Positions 1-10,209 are shown, counted from the stretch's first letter. The stretch is 64,000 nt of DNA from Enterobacter wuhouensis (GCF_004331265.1 NZ_SJOO01000008.1:124001-188000); one strand, 5' to 3'. The notes: generated from the sequence alone by a model not told the origin. Numbers and translations: made by a program.

Positions 1-477
1 GTTAATCGGGCGGCCTATCACCGCCTGGGTGATGGTATCCGGAACCTGCGTCTGCGCCTGATTGCGGATGTGCAGCATCATGGCGCACACCAGATCCTCA
101 AACATCGCCACCTGCTGCGGCTTCAGGCCGCTGGCGCCCAGGAAGGATTTCGGTGACTTAACGAAGTAGACCTCTTCAGGGTCTTCGATGTAGTGCCCGA
201 GCGAAGAGAGGCCGAACTGCACGCTGGACGGCGTTACCTCGATGTCCTCCTCGCGGTTAAAGCTGACCGCGCGGCGCAGCAGCGCCTGAGACTCCGCGGC
301 GGTGGCCGGCACCTGATGATGGCGGAACAGCCATTCGCTCACCGCTTCACGCGTCGGCGCGCAGAGCATCGACGGCAGCAGCGTGCTCTCTTTTTCCATT
401 TTCAGGAGCTGCGGCTGTCCGTTTTGCATAATCGCAACCGAGCAGTTTGCCGTACCGTAGTCAAATCCAATAAACAC
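1..477 (-). CDS. yegD: Hsp70-family chaperone-like protein YegD, N-terminal part (cut by window edge)
   Basis: This is the first 159 codons of an actin/Hsp70-fold ATPase on the minus strand; the remainder lies left of the window. Translation from a GTG at 477 gives the nucleotide-binding start FIGFDYGTANCSVA, the phosphate-1 loop of Hsp70 proteins, followed further on by KSPKSFLGASGLKPQQVA, close to my recollection of E. coli YegD. YegD is a DnaK-like protein of unsettled cellular role without a well-defined peptide-binding domain. GTG is preferred because the conserved protein begins exactly there and no ATG is available. It diverges from alkA, whose start is 131 bases away. Family assignment is firm; function beyond a DnaK-like ATPase is not known. 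Confidence 0.88.
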   Translation of the reverse strand, partial: MFIGFDYGTANCSVAIMQNGQPQLLKMEKESTLLPSMLCAPTREAVSEWLFRHHQVPATAAESQALLRRAVSFNREEDIEVTPSSVQFGLSSLGHYIEDPEEVYFVKSPKSFLGASGLKPQQVAMFEDLVCAMMLHIRNQAQTQVPDTITQAVIGRPIN

Positions 478-608
478 GTAGAAATCCCCATGCCGGTGAG
501 AAGGGGCGAGACTTTAGCGAAATGTCTCTCCGGCGACAACAGGAATATGTCAGCAAGGCGAAACGCGCTTTTTCCGTTTATGCTGTGAGGAATAAAAAAG
601 GAGCAAGA

Positions 609-1481
609 ATGTATACCCTGACGTGGCAACCCCCTTATGACTGGCAGTGGATGTTGGGATTTTTACGTGCGCGTGCGGTCACGGGCGTCGAGACCGTCAC
701 CGACAGCTATTACGAACGCAGCTTTGCCTGCGAGGGGCATCAGGGCGTTTTTCGCGTCACGCCGGAGAGTAACGCCCCTACGCTGGTCGTGACCCTCAGC
801 CCCGGCTTAATCCCGATAGCAACAACGTGCCTTGCCCGTATTGAACGCCTGTTCGATTTGACCTGCGATCCCGAGGACGTTGCGCGCACCCTTGGCGACC
901 TCGGCGCTGCCCGTCCCGGCCTGCGTCTGCCGGGCGCGGTGGATGCGTACGAGCAGGGCGTGCGGGCGATCCTCGGGCAGCTGGTGAGCGTGGCGATGGC
1001 GGCGAAGCTGGCGTCGCGCGTGGTGGCGCTGTGCGGTGAGCCGGTGAAGGATGCGCCGGAGTATCTCTGTTTCCCGACGCCGCAGGCGCTGGCCGCAGCC
1101 GACCCGCTGGCGTTAAAAGCGCTCGGCATGCCGGCCAAACGGGCGGAGTCACTGATCCATCTGGCGCAGTCCGTCGTCGACGGGACGTTTCCGCTGCTCC
1201 CGCCAGCGGATATTGAGGCGGGGATGAAGGCGTTGCAGCAGCGGCCCGGGATAGGGCGATGGACGGCAAACTACCTTGCCCTACGCGGCTGGCAGGCCAA
1301 AGATGTGTTTCTGCCGGATGATTATCTGATCAAGCAGCGCTTTGCCGGGATGACGCCCGCGCAAATTCGCCGGTATGCCCTGCGCTGGCAGCCCTGGCGC
1401 TCTTACGCGCTGCTGCACATCTGGTATACCGACGGCTGGACGCCGTCAGTTGATGGCGAAATAGCTGGTATTCAGAAGTAG
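609..1481 (+). CDS. alkA: DNA-3-methyladenine glycosylase II
   Basis: Base-excision repair glycosylase that removes alkylated purines and some pyrimidines from DNA. The 290-residue product (E. coli AlkA is 282) has the helix-hairpin-helix LQQRPGIGRWTANYLALRGW at about residues 209-228 and the catalytic aspartate in FLPDDYLIKQRF at residue 238, the same number as in E. coli. I chose the ATG at 609, preceded by AAGGAG, over the in-frame ATG at 522, because homology begins at MYTLTWQPPYDWQWM. The 3' end overlaps the 3' end of convergent dgcE by 36 bases. No adjacent Ada binding site was identified. Confidence 0.95.
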   Translation: MYTLTWQPPYDWQWMLGFLRARAVTGVETVTDSYYERSFACEGHQGVFRVTPESNAPTLVVTLSPGLIPIATTCLARIERLFDLTCDPEDVARTLGDLGAARPGLRLPGAVDAYEQGVRAILGQLVSVAMAAKLASRVVALCGEPVKDAPEYLCFPTPQALAAADPLALKALGMPAKRAESLIHLAQSVVDGTFPLLPPADIEAGMKALQQRPGIGRWTANYLALRGWQAKDVFLPDDYLIKQRFAGMTPAQIRRYALRWQPWRSYALLHIWYTDGWTPSVDGEIAGIQK

Positions 1482-4400
1482 CTCCAGCGGCTGCGGCTCG
1501 CCGATGGTGTCACCGTAGATAAAATCGATGCCGATCCCTGAGAGCGTATCCATCATCATCGGCTGATTGCTCGGCCCGGCGATGGTTTGCATCCCCAGGC
1601 GCTGGGCATGGCCCTGAATGATGGTCACCAACATTTCGTCCATCAGGTTACCGTGCACGTTGGTCACGACCTCCGCGTCCAGCATCAGGTAATCGGCAAC
1701 GTTGGCGCTCAGGTGATTAAAGACGTTCATATCGCGCCCCACCTGGCTCAGCACCACGCGACACCCCGCATGACGGAGCTTTTGCAGCCCCTGCTGAACG
1801 TTCTCATCCGGATTACGCACCACGTCGACGTTAATCACCAGATGCAGAAGACGACCCGGCAACGTGCCTTTCTCCAGCAGCTCGAGCAGTTCGGCGACCA
1901 GCGTGACGCTGGCTAGCCCGGCCTCCGAGAGCGGCAGCGCCACCCCCATGCCTTTGCTCGCGACCTGCGCCGCGTACGTGCGGAAGAACTCGCTAAAAAT
2001 GCGTCTGTCGAGGGCGTGCAGCAGTTCAGGTTCCGCCAGGCCAGAACGGAAGGCGTGTTCTTCCTGCACTTCTCCCTGGCTTGTCCACAGGCGGAGCGAA
2101 ATTAGCCAGAAATTGCAGCTTTCAGGAATGCGCGGGGAGGCGACGCTGCGGGCAATCATCATCAGGTGATTGTCCTTGATCATGTGCCACTGCTCGTCAA
2201 GCGACATCATGCTGCGCGTGCTGTGGATTCGCTCCTGCTGCGGTTCGTAGACCGTGACGACGCCGCGCCCGCTATTTTTCGAGGCATAGCAGGCGATGTC
2301 GGCCTGCGACATGATTTCCGATGCCTGAACGTTGTTTTCATCGATCAGGGTGATCCCGGCGCTGGCACCGATGCGATGCAGGCGTCCTTCCCACATAAAG
2401 TGGTAGTCGTTGATGGCGTGGATCAACCGGCCCGCAATATAGCGGGCGCTTTCGATATTGCAGTCCGGCAGCAGCAGACCGAACTCATCCCCGCCCAGAC
2501 GCGCAAGCACGTCGCTGGAGCGTAGCATGGTCAGCATTAATGACGAGAGTTCCCGCAGCAGGGCATCACCCGCCGCATGGCCCGCCGAGTCGTTCACCGC
2601 CTTAAAGCGATCGAGATCGATAAACACAAGGGCATGACGCTGGCGCGTCTCCTGAACGGTTTGCAGCAGCCGCTTGAGATGGTTTTCGAAGCTCACGCGG
2701 TTGGCAAGATGGGTAAGAGCATCATGCGAAGCGCTGTAGCTCAGCTGGCGCAGCATTTTACGCGATTCGGTAACGTCCTGAATCACCAGCACCGAGCCAA
2801 TGTTTTGCCCGTCCAGGGTGCTGAGCGGGGTGATGCTGTAATGAATATCGAAGTAGCCGCCGGTGCGGCAGTTAAGCACCACGTCCTGCTCAATATCGGT
2901 ACGGGACATATCGCCGCTGTGAATATTCTCCATCAGCGGGCCTTTTTCTCCGAAGGTAATGTGCAGCACTTTCAGAATCGGCTGTCCGATGGCCTCGGCT
3001 TGCAGCCAGCCGCTCATTTTCTCCGCCACCGGATTCATAAAGGTGACGTTCATGTCGACGTCCGTACAGAGCACCGCTTCGCCGATGGAGTCGAGCGTAA
3101 TGTGCAAACGCTCTTTTTCCTGGAACAGGGCTTCGTTCAGCTGCTTCACCTCGGTCATGTCCATATTGATGCCGAGCAGGCGTTCGACTTCACCCTGCTT
3201 ATTCAGCACCCGATTTGCCAGGGAGCGAATATGGCGAACGCCTTCCTTGACGCGTATCCGAAACTCAAGCTTGAACGGCAGCCTCGCCATCAGCGAGTCC
3301 CGAAGCACCTGTTCGGCGTGTTCGCGATCCTCGGGCAGCATCGCCTCGTGCCAGAGCTGCCACGTCGGTTTGATGTGGGCAGGGATGTCGTACAGCTCAA
3401 ACATTCGCTTATCCCAGCTAATCACGTCAGGCTCCAGGTCCCACTCCCAGATTCCGATGCCGCCAGCTTCGTTGGCGAGGGTAATACGCTCCATCAGGCG
3501 CTTGTTGACCCATTCGGTGTGCTTGAGATCGTTAATGTCTTCTATCTGGGCGATAAAGTAGAGCGGCGTGCCGTCGGCGTGGCGCACGACCGAGACGGCC
3601 AGCAGCGCCCAGACCACCTCACCGTCGCGGGTGTAGTAGCGCTTTTCCAGGCTGTAGGTGTTGATATCGCCGTTCACCAGCTGGTCGAGCTGCTCCAGAT
3701 CGGTGTTGAGATCTTCCGGCCAGGTCAGCTGCTGGAAGGTGAGCGACTGCAGCTCTGACTGGCTGTAGCCTAAAAAATTGCACAGCGCTTTGTTGGCCTG
3801 CAGCCACTGGCCTTCAATGCCGACCAGCGCCATGCCGATAGCGGAATACTCCATCGCGTTACGAAAGCGCTCTTCGCTTTCGGTGATGTGCTTACGTTCG
3901 GCGCGAAAGGCGTACATCACCATCGTCATGACGTTAGCGGGCAGGAGTAACATCAGGAACGGCAGCCAGGGCGCATTCAGCATGGCGCTGGAGTGCTGCG
4001 TTGCCAGCGAGGAGGGGTCCCGCGCAATCATCATCGAAACCACCATCACGGTGACCAAAAACACCATAAAGGCTTCCATGCGCGGCAAACGCACGGCGCT
4101 CCACATCAGCAGCACGATGACGCAGGTAAACGGCCAGGGGAGCCAGGTGATGGCCGCCCAGCTCAGAACGAGCGTGACGGCCATCGTCATCAGCGTTTCC
4201 AGCAGCAGCCTCGGGTTGCGATGGCGCAGCAGGTAGTGGGGTTTAAACAGCAACCCTAACGGCACAATCGCAAGCGCCCCGATGGATTCTGACAAAACCC
4301 AGACGAGAAAATTACGCAGCGGTTCAGCGCCCGGCACCAGAAAATGGATCAGCACGCCGCCAATGAGCGGCGGGATCAGGGCGCTGCCGATGGCCAGACG

Positions 4401-4775
4401 GACCCAGTCATTGAGGTTTTGCAGCGGGTTATACCAGGGCAGCAGCCTGCGCAGCAGCAAGGCACCGACGCACGCCTCTATAACGTTGACGACGGTATAG
4501 ACGAGGCTAATGGACTCCCAGGAAAACAGCATCCAGGACGCCAGGACGTTGCCAAACGAGCAGGCCAGCGCGATACCGGGCCACATTTTCCCGGCGTGAC
4601 GGTAAAACGCCACCATCATAATTGACGTCGGGAACCAGAGCGGGGCCAGCATCATTCCGAAGCGAGTAAGCTCCAGAGAGAATAACGTAAAGATGAAGGT
4701 GACCAGGCCCAGACAGACAAGTCGCAGTAAAGGATGTGGGGTAGTCACCAAAACCCGCTGGTATTGTTTATTCAT
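1446..4775 (-). CDS. dgcE: Membrane diguanylate cyclase DgcE (MASE1-PAS-PAS-PAS-GGDEF-degenerate EAL)
   Basis: Synthesises the second messenger cyclic di-GMP; in E. coli it feeds the curli and cellulose pathway. The 1109-residue protein starts with a hydrophobic multi-span MASE1 region (about 15-295), then three PAS modules (about 300-420, 430-545, 555-672), a GGDEF domain (about 680-845) and a C-terminal EAL-like domain (about 865-1105). The active-site GGDEF is intact at 761-765, and an inhibitory I-site RSSD sits five residues upstream at 752-755. The EAL signature is missing (FWLISLRLW stands where EALLRW is expected), so this domain is unlikely to be a phosphodiesterase. The length matches E. 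coli YegE/DgcE (about 1105). It is convergent with alkA and divergent from udk. Confidence 0.94.
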   Translation of the reverse strand: MNKQYQRVLVTTPHPLLRLVCLGLVTFIFTLFSLELTRFGMMLAPLWFPTSIMMVAFYRHAGKMWPGIALACSFGNVLASWMLFSWESISLVYTVVNVIEACVGALLLRRLLPWYNPLQNLNDWVRLAIGSALIPPLIGGVLIHFLVPGAEPLRNFLVWVLSESIGALAIVPLGLLFKPHYLLRHRNPRLLLETLMTMAVTLVLSWAAITWLPWPFTCVIVLLMWSAVRLPRMEAFMVFLVTVMVVSMMIARDPSSLATQHSSAMLNAPWLPFLMLLLPANVMTMVMYAFRAERKHITESEERFRNAMEYSAIGMALVGIEGQWLQANKALCNFLGYSQSELQSLTFQQLTWPEDLNTDLEQLDQLVNGDINTYSLEKRYYTRDGEVVWALLAVSVVRHADGTPLYFIAQIEDINDLKHTEWVNKRLMERITLANEAGGIGIWEWDLEPDVISWDKRMFELYDIPAHIKPTWQLWHEAMLPEDREHAEQVLRDSLMARLPFKLEFRIRVKEGVRHIRSLANRVLNKQGEVERLLGINMDMTEVKQLNEALFQEKERLHITLDSIGEAVLCTDVDMNVTFMNPVAEKMSGWLQAEAIGQPILKVLHITFGEKGPLMENIHSGDMSRTDIEQDVVLNCRTGGYFDIHYSITPLSTLDGQNIGSVLVIQDVTESRKMLRQLSYSASHDALTHLANRVSFENHLKRLLQTVQETRQRHALVFIDLDRFKAVNDSAGHAAGDALLRELSSLMLTMLRSSDVLARLGGDEFGLLLPDCNIESARYIAGRLIHAINDYHFMWEGRLHRIGASAGITLIDENNVQASEIMSQADIACYASKNSGRGVVTVYEPQQERIHSTRSMMSLDEQWHMIKDNHLMMIARSVASPRIPESCNFWLISLRLWTSQGEVQEEHAFRSGLAEPELLHALDRRIFSEFFRTYAAQVASKGMGVALPLSEAGLASVTLVAELLELLEKGTLPGRLLHLVINVDVVRNPDENVQQGLQKLRHAGCRVVLSQVGRDMNVFNHLSANVADYLMLDAEVVTNVHGNLMDEMLVTIIQGHAQRLGMQTIAGPSNQPMMMDTLSGIGIDFIYGDTIGEPQPLELLLNTSYFAIN

Positions 4776-5116
4776 TACCGCTTTATCCAGAGACGCTGTG
4801 CCGCCAGGAGGAAGGTCCGACGAGTGAAATAAGAATTTGGATTATGCTAGTACAAACAATTTACAATTCATATGGCGGCTGCTCATAATTTGACATCATA
4901 GGGTTATTAAATAGTTACTCTGCAAAAAATTCACGTTAAACGCTGAAAAAACGGCCGTATAAATTTCATAAAGGGAACAAAAAGCCACTTTTCAGCCTGT
5001 CTCGCATAACCTGCGTATTCGACTGGTATCACGCCCGCGAAATCCCTATAATTGCCGCGTTTGACGCTCCGGCGTCGCCCTTCCTTAACATCCAGGTTAA
5101 TCAGGTCGCTAAATTT
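4776..5116. promoter_or_regulatory. dgcE-udk divergent intergenic region with probable udk promoter
   Basis: This is a 341-base AT-rich region between divergent dgcE and udk. A perfect TATAAT lies at 5047-5052, about 65 bases before the udk ATG, with only a weak -35 candidate near 5024. No start site is established from sequence. A 67-codon minus-strand ORF overlapping the udk start looks accidental. No other gene or RNA was recognised. Confidence 0.4.
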
Positions 5117-5758
5117 ATGACTGATAAGTCTCATCAGTGCGTCATTATAGGCATCGCCGGCGCATCGGCTTCAGGTAAAAGTCTTATTGCCAGTACGCTC
5201 TACCGCGAACTGCGTGAACAAGTTGGTGATGAGCATATCGGCGTCATTCCCGAAGATAGCTATTACAAAGACCAATCTCATCTTTCAATGGAAGAGCGTG
5301 TAAAGACCAACTATGACCATCCGAGCGCGATGGATCACAGCTTGTTGTTCCAGCATCTTCAGTCACTTAAAAACGGCACGGCCATTGAGCTGCCGGTTTA
5401 CAGTTACGTAGAACACACCCGCACGAAAGAGACCATCCGCATTGAGCCAAAGAAGGTCATTATCCTCGAAGGCATTCTGCTTCTGACCGACGCGCGCCTG
5501 CGCGAGTCGATGAACTTCTCCATTTTCGTTGATACGCCGCTGGATATTTGCCTGATGCGCCGCATTAAGCGCGACGTCAACGAACGCGGTCGCTCGATGG
5601 ACTCGGTCATGGCGCAGTACCAGAAAACCGTTCGCCCGATGTTCCTGCAGTTTATTGAACCATCCAAACAATATGCCGATATCATCGTGCCTCGCGGCGG
5701 TAAAAACCGCATTGCGATTGATATTTTAAAAGCGAAAATCAGCCAGTTTTTTGAATAA
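5117..5758 (+). CDS. udk: Uridine/cytidine kinase
   Basis: Phosphorylates uridine and cytidine to UMP and CMP with GTP or ATP in pyrimidine salvage; cytosolic. The 213-residue product has the P-loop GASASGKS at residues 15-22 and the nucleoside-kinase signatures PEDSYYKD and [10 protein letters not shown]. Length equals the E. coli protein. It is the first gene of a same-strand run with dcd and asmA, an order conserved in enterics. A TATAAT about 65 bases upstream is the likely promoter. Confidence 0.97.
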   Translation: MTDKSHQCVIIGIAGASASGKSLIASTLYRELREQVGDEHIGVIPEDSYYKDQSHLSMEERVKTNYDHPSAMDHSLLFQHLQSLKNGTAIELPVYSYVEHTRTKETIRIEPKKVIILEGILLLTDARLRESMNFSIFVDTPLDICLMRRIKRDVNERGRSMDSVMAQYQKTVRPMFLQFIEPSKQYADIIVPRGGKNRIAIDILKAKISQFFE

Positions 5759-5797
5759 GCCGTGCGAATTGTGTACCGTTCAGAGATAACCTGGTTT

Positions 5798-5822
5798 GCC
5801 CTGAGCCTGTAAACCTCAGGGC
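5798..5822 (+). terminator. Stem-loop between udk and dcd
   Basis: The 8-base arms GCCCTGAG and CTCAGGGC pair across a 9-base loop. No T-run follows, so this is not a canonical intrinsic terminator; it may be a weak terminator or an mRNA processing or stability element between udk and dcd. Confidence 0.35.
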
Positions 5823-5847
5823 ACGATGCACGAAAGGAGAAAGTGCC

Positions 5848-6429
5848 ATGCGTCTTTGCGATCGTGATATAGAAGCCTGGCTGGATGAAGGCCGCCTGTC
5901 TATTACCCCGCGCCCGCCGGTAGAGCGTATCAACGGGGTGACCGTTGACGTGCGTCTGGGGAATAAATTCCGCACCTTCAGCGGCCATACTGCCCCGTTT
6001 ATCGACCTTAGCGGGCCGAAGGACGAAGTCAGCGCGGCGCTCGATCGCGTCATGAGCGACGAGATTGTCCTTGATGAGGGCGACGCCTTTTATCTGCACC
6101 CGGGTGAACTGGCGCTGGCGGTGACGTTTGAATCCGTCACGCTGCCTGCGGATCTGGTGGGCTGGCTTGACGGTCGCTCCTCTCTGGCGCGCCTGGGGCT
6201 GATGGTTCACGTGACGGCGCACCGTATCGATCCCGGCTGGTCTGGCCGCATCGTGCTTGAGTTCTTTAACGCGGGTAAACTGCCGCTGGCGCTGCGCCCC
6301 GGCATGATGATTGGTGCGTTAAGCTTTGAACCCCTGACGGGGCCGGCGGATCGTCCTTATAACCGCCGCCAGGACGCGAAGTATCGCGACCAGCAGGGTG
6401 CGGTTGCCAGTCGTATCGATAAAGACTGA
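5848..6429 (+). CDS. dcd: dCTP deaminase
   Basis: Deaminates dCTP to dUTP, the main route to dUMP for thymidylate synthesis in enterics. The 193-residue product matches the E. coli length. The conserved active-site segment [20 protein letters not shown] is present, and the catalytic residues fall at the family positions: R110, S111, R115, and E138 in VLEFFN. The ATG at 5848 follows an AAGGAG ribosome binding site. asmA follows after 22 bases, suggesting co-transcription. Confidence 0.97.
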   Translation: MRLCDRDIEAWLDEGRLSITPRPPVERINGVTVDVRLGNKFRTFSGHTAPFIDLSGPKDEVSAALDRVMSDEIVLDEGDAFYLHPGELALAVTFESVTLPADLVGWLDGRSSLARLGLMVHVTAHRIDPGWSGRIVLEFFNAGKLPLALRPGMMIGALSFEPLTGPADRPYNRRQDAKYRDQQGAVASRIDKD

Positions 6430-6451
6430 TCGTTAGTTCATTGAGGATGCC

Positions 6452-8302
6452 ATGAGAAGAGTTCTGACGACGCTGATGATTTTGCTGGTGGTGCTGATTG
6501 CTGGCCTTTCGGCGTTGGTGCTGCTGGTGAACCCAAATGATTTCCGCGCCTACATGGTGCGGCAGGTCGAAGTACGCAGCGGTTATCAACTGAACCTTGA
6601 CGGGCCGCTGCGCTGGCACGTGTGGCCGCAGCTCAGTATTCTCTCTGGCCGCATGTCGCTCACCGCGCCGGGGGCTTCTCAGCCGCTGGTGTCGGCAGAT
6701 AACATGCGCCTTGACGTGGCGCTGATCCCGCTCTTTTCGCACCAGCTGCAGGTTGACCAGGTGATGCTCAAGGGGGCGGTGATTCAGCTGACGCCGCAAA
6801 CCGAAGCCGTGCGTAAAAACGATGCGCCGGTTGCGCCCCGCGAAAATACCTTACCTGATGAACCTTCGGATACCGGCTGGTCGTTTGATATCGGCAAGCT
6901 GAAGGTGGCCGACAGCGTGCTGGTTTTCCAGCATGAAGACGATGAGCAGGTCACCGTCCGCAACATTAATCTGAACATGGAGCAGGACGCGAACCATGTT
7001 GCCACGGTGGAGTTGAGCGGACGGGTAAACCGCGATCAGCGCGATTTGACCCTGTCCCTGAACGCCAGCGTGAATGCGTCGGATTATCCGCATCGGCTTA
7101 CGGCAGATATTCAACAGCTGAACTGGCAGCTGTCGGGGGCCGATCTCCCGGCTAAGGGCATCACCGGCCAGGGATCGCTGCAGGCCGTGTGGCGCGAGGA
7201 GCATAAGCAGCTCGAGCTGGATAACCTCAATTTGCAGGCTAACGACAGCATCCTGAAAGGTCAGGCCAGCGTCTCACTGGCGGAGAAGCCGAAATGGGTT
7301 CTGAACCTGCAGTTTGACACTCTTAATCTGGAAAACCTGCTCGCGATGCCTGCGGTCGCTGCATCCGGCGATGATGTTTCCCAGAACGCACAAAGCCAGG
7401 CCAGACAGGCTCGCCCGGTGATCTCCTCTAACCTCGATCAGCCGGACTATAACGGCCTGCGCGGGTTTACCGCAGATATTCAGCTCAAAGCCAACAGCGT
7501 ACGCTGGCGCGGCATCGATTTTACCGACGTGAGCAGCCAGATGTTTAACCACAACGGTTTGCTGACGATCTCTGAGCTAAGCGGCAAAATGGGGGCAGGA
7601 CATCTTTCCCTCCCCGGTACGCTGGATGTCCGTAACGATTCTCCTGCCGCGGTGTTCCAGCCGCGTCTCGACAACGTCGAGATCGGCACCATCCTGAAGG
7701 CGTTTAACTACCCAATCTCGCTGACCGGACAGTTATCGCTGGCGGGTGACTTCTCAGGAACGAAGATTGACGCCGATGCTTTCCGCCGCGAATGGCAGGG
7801 GCAGGCTCACGTTGAGATGAAGGACACCCGCATGGAAGGGCTTAACTTCCAGCAGCTGGTGCAGCAGGCCGTGGAGCGAAGCAGCAATGTCAAAGCTCAG
7901 GAAAATTACGACAGCGCCACGCGACTGGATAGCTTTACCAGCGATCTGACGCTGAATCACGGACAGCTTTCACTGGACGGAATGCAGGGCACTTCTGCGA
8001 TGCTGTCCTTAACGGGCGAAGGCGCGTTGGACCTGGTGAAAGAGACGGCGGACACCCGCTTTAACGTCCGCGTGCTTTCCGGCTGGCAGGGGGAAGGCAA
8101 ACTGATCGATTTCCTGAAGGAGACGCCAATTCCTCTGAGCGTATACGGCAAATGGCAGTCGCTGAATTACAGCCTTCAGGTGGATCAGATCATGCGTAAG
8201 CATCTGCAGGATGAAGCCAAACGTCGACTGAACGACTGGGCGGATCGGAATAAAGATTCACAGACAGGGAAGGATGTGAAGAAACTGCTGGATAAGCTTT
8301 AA
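6452..8302 (+). CDS. asmA: AsmA, outer-membrane assembly / lipid transport family protein
   Basis: AsmA was first found through suppressors of mutant OmpF assembly and belongs to the AsmA-like family (with YhdP, TamB) now linked to lipid transport between membranes. The 616-residue product starts with a single hydrophobic anchor (about 5-28) followed by a large periplasmic beta-rich region. Length (E. coli 617) and position after dcd agree with orthologues. A REP-like pair and an intrinsic terminator follow it, ending the udk-dcd-asmA unit. The family call is firm; the mechanistic role is from the literature, not the sequence. Confidence 0.93.
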   Translation: MRRVLTTLMILLVVLIAGLSALVLLVNPNDFRAYMVRQVEVRSGYQLNLDGPLRWHVWPQLSILSGRMSLTAPGASQPLVSADNMRLDVALIPLFSHQLQVDQVMLKGAVIQLTPQTEAVRKNDAPVAPRENTLPDEPSDTGWSFDIGKLKVADSVLVFQHEDDEQVTVRNINLNMEQDANHVATVELSGRVNRDQRDLTLSLNASVNASDYPHRLTADIQQLNWQLSGADLPAKGITGQGSLQAVWREEHKQLELDNLNLQANDSILKGQASVSLAEKPKWVLNLQFDTLNLENLLAMPAVAASGDDVSQNAQSQARQARPVISSNLDQPDYNGLRGFTADIQLKANSVRWRGIDFTDVSSQMFNHNGLLTISELSGKMGAGHLSLPGTLDVRNDSPAAVFQPRLDNVEIGTILKAFNYPISLTGQLSLAGDFSGTKIDADAFRREWQGQAHVEMKDTRMEGLNFQQLVQQAVERSSNVKAQENYDSATRLDSFTSDLTLNHGQLSLDGMQGTSAMLSLTGEGALDLVKETADTRFNVRVLSGWQGEGKLIDFLKETPIPLSVYGKWQSLNYSLQVDQIMRKHLQDEAKRRLNDWADRNKDSQTGKDVKKLLDKL

Positions 8303-8312
8303 TGTGAGTGGT

Positions 8313-8392
8313 GCCGGGTAGCGGCTGCGCCTCACCCGGCCTGCAAAACCTGACGTCCCAGGCCGGGTATGCGAAGCGCTACCCGGCTTTTT
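8313..8392. repeat. Pair of REP-like palindromes between asmA and yegH, including a terminator
   Basis: Two similar GC-rich palindromes, each bounded by GCCGGGT and ACCCGGC, sit side by side at 8313-8340 and 8362-8387. This is the paired layout of REP/BIME elements. The second is followed by five T residues (8388-8392) and can act as an intrinsic terminator for asmA. The yegH stop codon is at 8391, so the terminator tail overlaps the convergent gene's end. Confidence 0.65.
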
Positions 8393-9974
8393 ACACCTCA
8401 AAATCCAGATCGTCCTCGCAGCGCAGCGGTATGAGCTGCACTTTTTGTACGCGATGGCTCTCAACCTGCAGCGTCTTGATCATATAGTCTCCCACCTGAA
8501 CCTCTTCCCCCGGCTGCGGGATGCGCTGCAGATACTCCATCAGCAGGCCGGCAATGGTGTGGTACTCGCGTTTATCATCCAGCGGCAGGGGGACGAACTG
8601 CACCAGATCTTCCAGCGGCATATGGCCGTTAGCGGTCCACGAGCCATCGGCATTTTTCTGGATATCGTGGCGGGCATCGATCTCATCCACTTCGTTTGGC
8701 AGATTACCGGCGATGGTTTCCATTACGTCGCTGAGCGTCACCAGGCCCTCCACGGAACCGAACTCGTCTACCACAAAGGCAAAGTGCGTGCGCGCGTTGC
8801 GGAACTGTTCCAGCGCGGAGAGCAGCGGCAGCGCTTCCGGGAACACTAACGGCTGGCGCACCAGCGCGCGCAGGTTAAGCGGTTCACCGTGCAGCTGCTG
8901 CTGCAGCAGATCGATTACGTGCACCACGCCCAGCAGCTCTTCCTCCTCCTCGCCGCCGGTGACCACCACGCGGGTGTGCTGGTTTTTGTCCAGCAGGGCG
9001 CGTATTTGCTCCTCCGGTGCGGTGAGATCGACATGCTCGATATCGTGGCGAGAAGTCATGATGCTGCTGACCGAGCGCTGGTTGAGGTTAAGCACGCGCT
9101 CAATCATCCGCCGCTCCTGCGGGTTAAAGATCTGCCCGTCGGCATGGTCGGCCAGCATCGCGGCGGATTCTGCGTCCAGCTCGGCATCCTCTTTCCGCCC
9201 GCTCAGCAAACGCATCACCGTGTCGGCGGTCCGCTGCCGCAGGCTTTGGTTTGCAGAGAGGAAGCGACGACGGTTGAAAATGGCCAGCTGGTTCAGGGAT
9301 TCAATCATTACCGAGAAACCAATGGCAGCGTACAGATAGCCTTTCGGAATATGGAAGCCAAAGCCGTCCGCCACCAGGCTAAAGCCGATCATCAGCAGGA
9401 AGCTGAGGCAGAGAATGACGATAGTAGGGTGGCTGTTCACAAATCGGGTGAGCGCTTTACTTGCCATGACCATCAGCGTGATGGCAATGATAACGGCAGC
9501 CATCATCACCGCCAGATGGTCAACCATGCCGACGGCGGTAATGACCGAGTCGAGCGAGAAGACGGCGTCCAGCACCACGATCTGCGCGACGACCGGCCAG
9601 AATTTGGCGCCGCGTCGCTGGGTGGGATGCTCACCGTCTTTACCTTCGAGCCGCTCGTTAAGCTCAACCGTCGCTTTGAACAGCAGGAACAACCCGCCAA
9701 AAAGCATGATCAGATCCCGGGCGCTGAAGCTCAGCCCGTAGACGGTAAAAATGGGCTTTGTGAGGGTGACCAGCCAGGAGATTGACGCCAGCAGCAGCAG
9801 CCGCATCACCATCGCCAGCAGCAGGCCCGTCACGCGGGCGCGGTCGCGCTGTGAGGGCGGCAGCTTTTCGGCAAGGATGGCAATAAAGACCAGATTATCA
9901 ATACCAAGCACTAATTCGATGACAACCAGCGTCACCAGCCCGGCCCAGATTGATGGATCGGCAATCCATTCCAT
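8391..9974 (-). CDS. yegH: YegH, TerC-type membrane protein with CBS and CorC/HlyC domains
   Basis: The 527-residue inner-membrane protein matches E. coli YegH in length. The N-terminal 230 residues carry multiple membrane spans of the TerC family ([20 protein letters not shown] at the start). A CBS-pair region follows at about 290-430 ([32 protein letters not shown]), with a CorC/HlyC-type domain at the C-terminus. TerC-family proteins are linked to metal-ion homeostasis, but the substrate of YegH is not established. It is transcribed divergently from wza and ends in the terminator shared with asmA. Confidence 0.92.
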   Translation of the reverse strand: MEWIADPSIWAGLVTLVVIELVLGIDNLVFIAILAEKLPPSQRDRARVTGLLLAMVMRLLLLASISWLVTLTKPIFTVYGLSFSARDLIMLFGGLFLLFKATVELNERLEGKDGEHPTQRRGAKFWPVVAQIVVLDAVFSLDSVITAVGMVDHLAVMMAAVIIAITLMVMASKALTRFVNSHPTIVILCLSFLLMIGFSLVADGFGFHIPKGYLYAAIGFSVMIESLNQLAIFNRRRFLSANQSLRQRTADTVMRLLSGRKEDAELDAESAAMLADHADGQIFNPQERRMIERVLNLNQRSVSSIMTSRHDIEHVDLTAPEEQIRALLDKNQHTRVVVTGGEEEEELLGVVHVIDLLQQQLHGEPLNLRALVRQPLVFPEALPLLSALEQFRNARTHFAFVVDEFGSVEGLVTLSDVMETIAGNLPNEVDEIDARHDIQKNADGSWTANGHMPLEDLVQFVPLPLDDKREYHTIAGLLMEYLQRIPQPGEEVQVGDYMIKTLQVESHRVQKVQLIPLRCEDDLDFEV

Positions 9975-10195
9975 AATAATCGCAATACCTTCTGTTATAT
10001 GACCAATGTCACACTTCGATCATGGATAAAGCTGACGGAAATTGCAATGGCAGGCTGAGATTTCTCTTAATAGACGACCCGATAAAGAGCGATAACTGAT
10101 GCCGCTGTAAATAAGCTAATGACGTATATTTAATGACAATAAATGATATTTAGGATATATCGCAATTAATGGTTTTAATCGCTTAATTGTCAATA

Positions 10196-10209
10196 TAAAG
10201 AAATTCCTA
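10196..10209 (+). promoter_or_regulatory. Candidate RcsAB box
   Basis: TAAAGAAATTCCTA matches 11 of 14 positions of the RcsA-RcsB consensus TAAGAATATTCCTA as I recall it. It lies 460 bases before wza, consistent with a long leader. The Rcs phosphorelay activates colanic acid synthesis through such a box. A minus-strand sequence at 10230-10243 (TAAGAATAATATTA) scores similarly, so which one is used, or both, is open. Confidence 0.5.

Noticed and set aside
2577..3758. 393-codon plus-strand ORF inside dgcE
   Set aside because: Antisense to the PAS/GGDEF region of a clearly real gene; no recognisable domain.
4931..5134. 67-codon minus-strand ORF over the udk promoter
   Set aside because: It overlaps the udk start and a TATAAT box, and lacks a ribosome binding site or homology I recognise.
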